Positions 14,531-17,966 of a DNA stretch of 17,966 bases are shown piece after piece. The stretch is from Clostridium sp. 27_14 (GTDB lineage: Bacteria > Bacillota > Clostridia > TANB77 > CAG-508), in the NCBI GenBank assembly GCA_001916035.1, contig MNRQ01000014.1:1-17966 (forward strand), written 5' to 3'. The notes under the pieces were generated by a model. The model saw only the letters and a list, made by a program, of their open reading frames with translations. It did not search any database and was not told the DNA's origin. Positions within the stretch are counted from its first letter, which is position 1. Every line of letters begins with the position of its first letter. Both the position numbers and the translations under genes were made by a program.

Positions 14531-14658
14531 TTGTAGAGAAATAATAAACTTCGATATTTTTTATAATTTATCTAAATAAGGGACAGATGCTTTATAAAAG
14601 CTACAAGAAGTTGTTATAGCATCAATGGGGGAATTGACTTTTGCTTGTTTCTCTACAA
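14531..14658. repeat. Perfect 11-bp inverted repeat
   Basis: TTGTAGAGAAA (14531-14541) and TTTCTCTACAA (14648-14658) are perfect inverted copies 106 bases apart. The right arm lies within the C-terminal coding part of the broken small gene and the left arm just beyond its stop codon. Confidence 0.6.
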
Positions 14659-14895
14659 GTTTAAAAACTTTTTTAATATTTTCAATCAAACTTAAATTTT
14701 TAAAAATTCTTTTAATAATTTTAAATCAATCTAAATTTTTTTGAATTTCTTTTATTTTAAATTCTTTTAATGATTTTAAACCGAATCTAAATCTTTTTGA
14801 ATTTCTTTTAATAACTTTTTTGATAATACATTTATTACTATTTTTCTAATAATAATAAACAATATTATAAATAATAATAACTCTGAAATAATCAT
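14561..14895 (-). pseudogene. Small membrane-anchored protein gene, apparently frame-broken
   Basis: No function recognised. From the ATG at 14893-14895 the minus strand encodes 39 residues: a hydrophobic anchor (ISELLLFIILFIII) followed by a basic helix (RKIVINVLSKKLLKEIQKDLD), ending at TAA 14776-14778. In another frame, after a TGA at 14726-14728, 54 open codons run to TAA 14561-14563. They end in a protein-like tail (KLVEKQAKVNSPIDAITTSC then SFYKASVPYLDKL) with GC-containing codons unlike the surrounding A/T sequence. KEIQKDLD in the first part recurs as KEIQKNLD before the TGA, because of a ~55-bp tandem repeat whose length is not a multiple of three. The likely history is one small gene broken by this duplication. 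A perfect-consensus promoter lies upstream. Ribosome binding site is weak (AAAAGAT). Confidence 0.45.
14704..14814. repeat. Two ~55-bp imperfect tandem copies (plus a degenerate third)
   Basis: The segment from 14704 (AAATTCTTTTAATAATTTTA) is repeated from 14759 with few changes; the second copy carries one extra base (CCGAATC against TCAATC), so the spacing is 55 at one end and 56 at the other. A shorter, more diverged third copy lies at about 14671-14703. The period is not a multiple of three. Confidence 0.7.
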
Positions 14896-14922
14896 ATCTT
14901 TTATAAAATAATGAATCAATTA

Positions 14923-14942
14923 AGTTTAGCTTTTTCTAAACT
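14923..14942 (-). other. 5' hairpin of the small transcript
   Basis: AGTTTAG and CTAAACT form a perfect 7-bp stem with a 6-base loop, placed right after the predicted transcription start of the promoter at 14951-14979 and about 30 bases before the ATG of the small broken gene. Confidence 0.55.
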
Positions 14943-14950
14943 GTACCCAC

Positions 14951-14979
14951 ATTATACATTGCATTTTTTATAATGTCAA
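14951..14979 (-). promoter_or_regulatory. Perfect consensus sigma-A promoter
   Basis: The minus strand reads TTGACA (14974-14979), exactly 17 bases, TATAAT (14951-14956). Every hexamer base matches consensus. It lies after the spmB hairpin and points into the rlmH-spmB gap, so it drives the small broken gene or an unannotated RNA. Confidence 0.85.
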
Positions 14980-15016
14980 CAAAAAGATTTCGACAAAATC
15001 TGACACTTAACTTTTG

Positions 15017-15060
15017 AATTCTCTTCCCTCCCTAAGCACAAACTTAGTTGGAAAAGAATT
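15017..15060 (-). terminator. Large hairpin at the end of spmB
   Basis: AATTCTCTTCC (15017-15027) pairs with GGAAAAGAATT (15050-15060) over 11 positions with one G-U, and CTAAG/CTTAG (15032-15036, 15043-15047) extends it inside. It overlaps the spmB stop codon. There is no clean U-run after it on the minus strand, so termination is likely but not certain. Confidence 0.55.
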
Positions 15061-15583
15061 AAATTACATTACAAACAAAAACACTAACAAAAATTCCAAC
15101 AAAATCAGCAACTAAAGAAGCAAACAAAACAAATCTCGTTTTTTTAATACCCACACTCGCCGAATACACAGCAATAGTATAAAAAGTAGTCTCTGTAGAA
15201 CCCATAATAACCGCAGACATAAGACCAAATTTAGAATCAACACCATAATTTTTCATTATATCTGTTGCCACAGCAATAGCACTACTACCTGATATTGGTC
15301 TAATCAAAGCCAATGGCATAATTTCAGTTGGAAAATTAATCTTATTTAAAATTGGTGAAACAATTGAAATAATAAAATCTAAAATCCCTGAACTTCTTAG
15401 TGCACCAATTGCTACAAACAACCCTATAAGTGTAGGAAAAATACTAATTACAATTTCAATTCCATCTTTTGCACCTTCCAAAAAAACATCAAATATTTTT
15501 ATTTTTTCAACTATACCATAAACAACTATAATCAATATAATACTAGGCATCGCAAGACTAGAAACATAATTTACAAATTGCAT
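15059..15583 (-). CDS. spmB: Spore maturation protein SpmB
   Basis: SpmB, with SpmA, is an inner-membrane protein needed for full dehydration of the spore core and thus heat resistance. The 174 residues carry a nucleoside-recognition (Gate) type domain, with several hydrophobic helices: ~10-24 (SIILIIVVYGIVEKI), ~42-60 (VISIFPTLIGLFVAIGAL), ~68-80 and a C-terminal helix (~150-172). The conserved ALIRPISGSSAIAVATDIM loop and GSTETTFYTIAVYSASVGI are diagnostic. ATG 15583 follows GTGATGGTGATTTT. It starts 15 bases after the spmA stop, so the two are cotranscribed and translationally linked. Confidence 0.95.
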   Translation of the reverse strand: MQFVNYVSSLAMPSIILIIVVYGIVEKIKIFDVFLEGAKDGIEIVISIFPTLIGLFVAIGALRSSGILDFIISIVSPILNKINFPTEIMPLALIRPISGSSAIAVATDIMKNYGVDSKFGLMSAVIMGSTETTFYTIAVYSASVGIKKTRFVLFASLVADFVGIFVSVFVCNVI

Positions 15584-15598
15584 AAAATCACCATCACA

Positions 15599-16210
15599 TC
15601 ATCCCTTATTATTAAATATACCATGTTCTTTTTTATTTTCATATAATATTAAAATTTTTGTAACAACAACACCCGCCACAGCTGCACAAATTGTAGCTAT
15701 CCAAACAGGAAAAATTATGCTTGTTGGATTTTTTGAATTTAATGATGCTCTTATTGCAATAACAGTTGTTGGAATTATCTGAATAGATGCCGTATTTAAA
15801 ACAATTAGCATTACCATTGAATTGCTTAAAGTTTCTTTATTCAAATTTATTTTTTGCATAGATTTCATTGCTTTTATCCCTAGTGGTGTAGCCGCATTTC
15901 CTAACCCTAAAATATTTGCAATCATATTCATAGCAATCTCTTTTCTTATCTCTTTTTCATTTTTCAATTCTGGAAATAAAATTTTTATTATTGGATTTAA
16001 AATTTTTGTTAATTTTGTAATTACACTCGTTTTCTCAGCTATTTTCATTATTCCACTCCATAAAGACATTGTTCCTAATAAAGTTAAGCACAATGTTACT
16101 GTTTCTTGTGTACTGCTAAATATTGATGAATTCAATTTATCAGTATTTCCAAAAATTACTGCATATATAAATGATACTATTATAAAAATTGGCCAAATTT
16201 TATTTAACAT
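15599..16210 (-). CDS. spmA: Spore maturation protein SpmA
   Basis: SpmA is the membrane partner of SpmB in spore core dehydration. The 203 residues start MLNKIWPIFIIVSFIYAVIFG, the usual N-terminal helix, and contain the Gate-domain signature MNMIANILGLGNAATPLGIKAM followed by NSMVMLIVLNTASIQIIPTTVIAIR and a C-terminal helix (IWIATICAAVAGVVVTKI-like). I chose ATG 16208-16210, which follows AAAGGTGTATGAT; an in-frame TTG at 16240 would add a lysine-rich stretch not expected in the family. It is the first gene of the spmAB unit. I see no clear promoter of the sporulation type upstream, only AT-rich sequence. Confidence 0.95.
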   Translation of the reverse strand: MLNKIWPIFIIVSFIYAVIFGNTDKLNSSIFSSTQETVTLCLTLLGTMSLWSGIMKIAEKTSVITKLTKILNPIIKILFPELKNEKEIRKEIAMNMIANILGLGNAATPLGIKAMKSMQKINLNKETLSNSMVMLIVLNTASIQIIPTTVIAIRASLNSKNPTSIIFPVWIATICAAVAGVVVTKILILYENKKEHGIFNNKG

Positions 16211-16401
16211 TTTATCATACACCTTTCTTTTATTTAACAACTTTAATTTTATTCTACTTATATATATTCATCTTTTAATACTTTTATTTCTCATACTAAT
16301 ATCTTTTCAATTAAACTGTCTCTTAATATATAAATTTAATTCCTTAATTATAATTTACAAGCTATTTTATTAAATCAATAGAAATTTATTCCAATTTTTA
16401 A

Positions 16402-16430
16402 TTGACCTTGATATTAATTTATGATATATT
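16402..16430 (+). promoter_or_regulatory. Sigma-A type promoter for the AbrB-like gene
   Basis: TTGACC (16402-16407), 17 bases, TATATT (16425-16430). The predicted start near 16437 leaves a leader of about 40 bases before the ATG at 16479. Confidence 0.72.
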
Positions 16431-16478
16431 ATACATTGTAGGAAGGATTGCAAAATAATAACATTGAGGGAGGCAAAG

Positions 16479-16736
16479 ATGAAATCAACTGGAATAATAA
16501 GAAAAGTAGATGAACTTGGCAGAGTCGTTATACCAATTGAGCTTAGAAACAAGTTCGGAATTGCTGAAAGAGACCCAATAGAAATTTATGTAGATGGCTC
16601 TTCAATCATATTAAAGAAATTTGAACCAAATTGCATTTTTTGTGGAAATACAAAGGAATTAAAACTTTATAGAGATAAATTAGTTTGTCCTAAATGTGCA
16701 AACCAAATTAAAAAATTATATGAGAAAGAAGAATAA
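16479..16736 (+). CDS. AbrB family transition-state regulator with C-terminal Cys pairs
   Basis: An 85-residue DNA-binding regulator. Residues 1-47 are an AbrB/SpoVT-type swapped-hairpin domain (MKSTGIIRKVDELGRVVIP then ELRNKFGIAERDPIEIYVDG), as in AbrB and Abh, which repress growth-phase genes. The C-terminus has four cysteines as two CxxC pairs (Cys52, Cys55, Cys70, Cys73: CIFC and CPKC), which would suit one zinc ribbon; this form is common in clostridial AbrB-like proteins. ATG 16479 follows AGGGAGG; the upstream in-frame TTG at 16464 lies before that site and is not used. It is a single-gene unit with its own promoter and terminator, and sits next to spmA, divergently. Targets are not visible. 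Confidence 0.93.
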   Translation: MKSTGIIRKVDELGRVVIPIELRNKFGIAERDPIEIYVDGSSIILKKFEPNCIFCGNTKELKLYRDKLVCPKCANQIKKLYEKEE

Positions 16737-16765
16737 TAAAATAATTTCATTTTTGCAAAAATAAT

Positions 16766-16790
16766 AACCACTCGTAAAACGGGTGGTTTT
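16766..16790 (+). terminator. Rho-independent terminator of the AbrB-like gene
   Basis: AACCACTCG (16766-16774) pairs with CGGGTGGTT (16780-16788), with one G-U, around the loop TAAAA, followed by T residues. It lies about 30 bases after the stop codon. Confidence 0.9.
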
Positions 16791-16825
16791 AACATCGAAT
16801 ATCAACATTAAACTTTTTCCTTTCA

Positions 16826-16850
16826 AATATATCATAAAAATTGATATATT
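16826..16850. repeat. Perfect 9-bp inverted repeat between convergent genes
   Basis: AATATATCA (16826-16834) and TGATATATT (16842-16850) with a 7-base loop. It sits after the ends of the AbrB-like gene and rsmI. All-A/T stem except one pair per arm, so it is weak as a terminator; it may help end rsmI transcripts. Confidence 0.4.
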
Positions 16851-16930
16851 AATTTTCGGTGGTATTGAAACAATGTTAAAGCAAAAGTAAACATTAATAA
16901 AATTAACATCTAATACAATAGTAAATATCA

Positions 16931-17764
16931 TTATAAAATAAATTTCATATAAATTTCGTTTTTTGAAACCCCTCTATCCTTAGCAATTTTTTTAATAATC
17001 TCTTTTTTATTTAACCCCTGCTTTTGATAAAGTTCATAATGTTCTTCTAAACTCATATCTTTAAACTCTTGTTGTTTCTCTTCAATTTTTATTTCTTGCC
17101 TACCTTCTATTAAAATTATCATTTCTCCTTTTAAAAATTCACTTTTTTCTATTATTTCTTCTATATTACCTCTTATAAATTCCTCATGTATTTTTGTCAA
17201 TTCTCTAGCCAAGACTATCTCTCTACTCTCCACAAATTCTTTTAAATCTTTTAGTGTAGTTTGTAATTTGTGTGGTGCTTCATATATTATTACTGTTTGT
17301 GTACTATCTTTTATTTGCTCTAATTTTTGTTTTCTATTTTTCTTATTTAAAGGTAAAAATCCTAAAAATAAAAATGTATCTGTATTTATTCCTGAACCTA
17401 TTAAAGCATTTACAAAAGCACATGCTCCCGGAATTGGTATGACTTTTATATTCTCTTGTATACATTTTTTTATAACTATTTCTCCCGGATCACATATACC
17501 TGGTGTTCCTGCATCTGAAACTAATGCAATATTTTTTCCATTTTTTAATTCATTTATTAATTCTTCTGACTTTATTTCTTCATTATGCCTATGATAACTT
17601 ATTAAATGTTTTGATATTTCATAATAATTTAATAATTTTAAAGTATGTCTTGTATCTTCTGCTGCTATTATATCTACATTTTTTAATGTATTTATTGCCC
17701 TAAACGTTATATCTTCTAAATTTCCTATTGGTGTTGCTACTACATATAAAATTCCATTTTTCAT
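16931..17764 (-). CDS. rsmI: 16S rRNA (cytidine-1402) 2'-O-methyltransferase RsmI
   Basis: RsmI methylates the ribose of C1402 in the 16S rRNA decoding centre with SAM. The 277 residues match the family. Features in order: LYVVATPIGNLEDITFRAI at the N-terminus, AAEDTRHTLKLL (~35-45), the loop LVSDAGTPGICDPG (~81-94), VIPIPGACAFVNALIGSG, VIIYEAPHKL, and ARELTKIHEEFIRG; then GEMIILIEG and a charged C-terminal helix (ELYQKQGLNKKEIIKKIAKD). ATG 17762-17764 follows AGAAGG. Upstream, toward the window end, there is only A-rich low-complexity DNA (on the coding strand), so its promoter is not visible. Confidence 0.97.
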   Translation of the reverse strand: MKNGILYVVATPIGNLEDITFRAINTLKNVDIIAAEDTRHTLKLLNYYEISKHLISYHRHNEEIKSEELINELKNGKNIALVSDAGTPGICDPGEIVIKKCIQENIKVIPIPGACAFVNALIGSGINTDTFLFLGFLPLNKKNRKQKLEQIKDSTQTVIIYEAPHKLQTTLKDLKEFVESREIVLARELTKIHEEFIRGNIEEIIEKSEFLKGEMIILIEGRQEIKIEEKQQEFKDMSLEEHYELYQKQGLNKKEIIKKIAKDRGVSKNEIYMKFIL

Positions 17765-17780
17765 TTTACTTTCAACCTTC

Positions 17781-17966
17781 TTTTTTATTTTTTATTTTTT
17801 TTATTGATTATTTATTATTATTATTTTTTTTTTATTATTTTTTTTTATTATTTTTTTTTATTGTTATTTTTTTATTATTATTTTTTTTATTATTTTTATT
17901 ATTATTATTTTTTTATTATTATTTTATTATTATTATTTTTTTATTATTATTTTTTTATTATTATTT
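17781..17966. repeat. TTATTA/T-run low-complexity tract at window end
   Basis: Nearly 190 bases are made only of T and A (with one or two G near the start), as irregular units of TTATTATTA followed by runs of T. It lies upstream of rsmI. The exact length is uncertain in any assembly. No promoter or coding signal can be assigned. Confidence 0.8.

Noticed and set aside
14531..14658. Riboswitch or structured RNA on the plus strand (GGGGGA loop, GATGCT/AGCATC helix, closing 11-bp stem)
   Set aside because: I could not match it to any known RNA class, the inner helices compete with each other, and the minus strand reads as a protein-like C-terminus with its own upstream promoter. Kept only as an inverted repeat.
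14726..14728. UGA read as tryptophan, joining KEIQKNLD and FKIIKRIF into one frame
   Set aside because: TGA is used as a stop for spmA and the dnaX tail, and Trp is TGG in the neighbouring genes, so an alternative code is not supported.
14671..14814. CRISPR array
   Set aside because: The copies are adjacent, imperfect, A/T-only, without unique spacers, and no cas genes are in view.

Overview
This window looks like chromosomal DNA from a very AT-rich, endospore-forming member of the Clostridia (Firmicutes). The evidence is a spore germination hydrolase (SleB/CwlJ type), SpoIIR, the spore maturation pair SpmA/SpmB, a Firmicutes-type tadA-SRP RNA-dnaX-ybaB-recR locus, A/T-ending codons, and Shine-Dalgarno sites that often extend into AAGGAxGTGAT. 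Both window ends are low-complexity T-rich sequence, as at contig breaks. I see no phage, transposase, plasmid or CRISPR genes; this is mostly core genome.

Layout: a T-rich tandem repeat (1-122); sleB-like hydrolase (-), divergent from a diacylglycerol/MurG-type glycosyltransferase (+); a perfect bidirectional terminator hairpin; then a minus-strand information-processing block read from high to low coordinates: tRNA-Arg(CCT), tadA, a membrane-anchored unknown, SRP RNA, dnaX, ybaB, recR. Next come two separately transcribed minus-strand sugar-nucleotide genes, a phosphohexomutase and a eukaryote-like UAP1-family pyrophosphorylase, then a minus-strand unknown (MEDS-like pattern). On the plus strand follow spoIIR, murA, and the overlapping pair walJ-rlmH. 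The right part has a broken small gene (-), spmB and spmA (-), an AbrB-type regulator with a zinc-ribbon-like tail (+) and rsmI (-).

Working together: the mutase, the UAP1-like enzyme and the glycosyltransferase could form a sugar-1-phosphate to UDP-sugar to glycolipid or cell-wall route, comparable to pgcA-gtaB-ugtP of Bacillus subtilis; murA would draw on the same UDP-GlcNAc pool. spoIIR, spmA, spmB and sleB cover sporulation signalling, core dehydration and germination. rlmH, rsmI, tadA and tRNA-Arg belong to translation.

Two things stand out. First, dnaX is split: the main frame ends at tandem TAA codons right after a canonical slippery heptamer (T TTA AAA), and the missing C-terminal domain continues in the -1 frame from exactly that point, inside an 11-bp imperfect hairpin. 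This is either a programmed frameshift, a real mutation or an assembly error. Second, the apparently empty gap between rlmH and spmB holds a perfect-consensus promoter (TTGACA, 17, TATAAT) followed by a small membrane-anchored gene that seems broken by an internal ~55-bp repeat.
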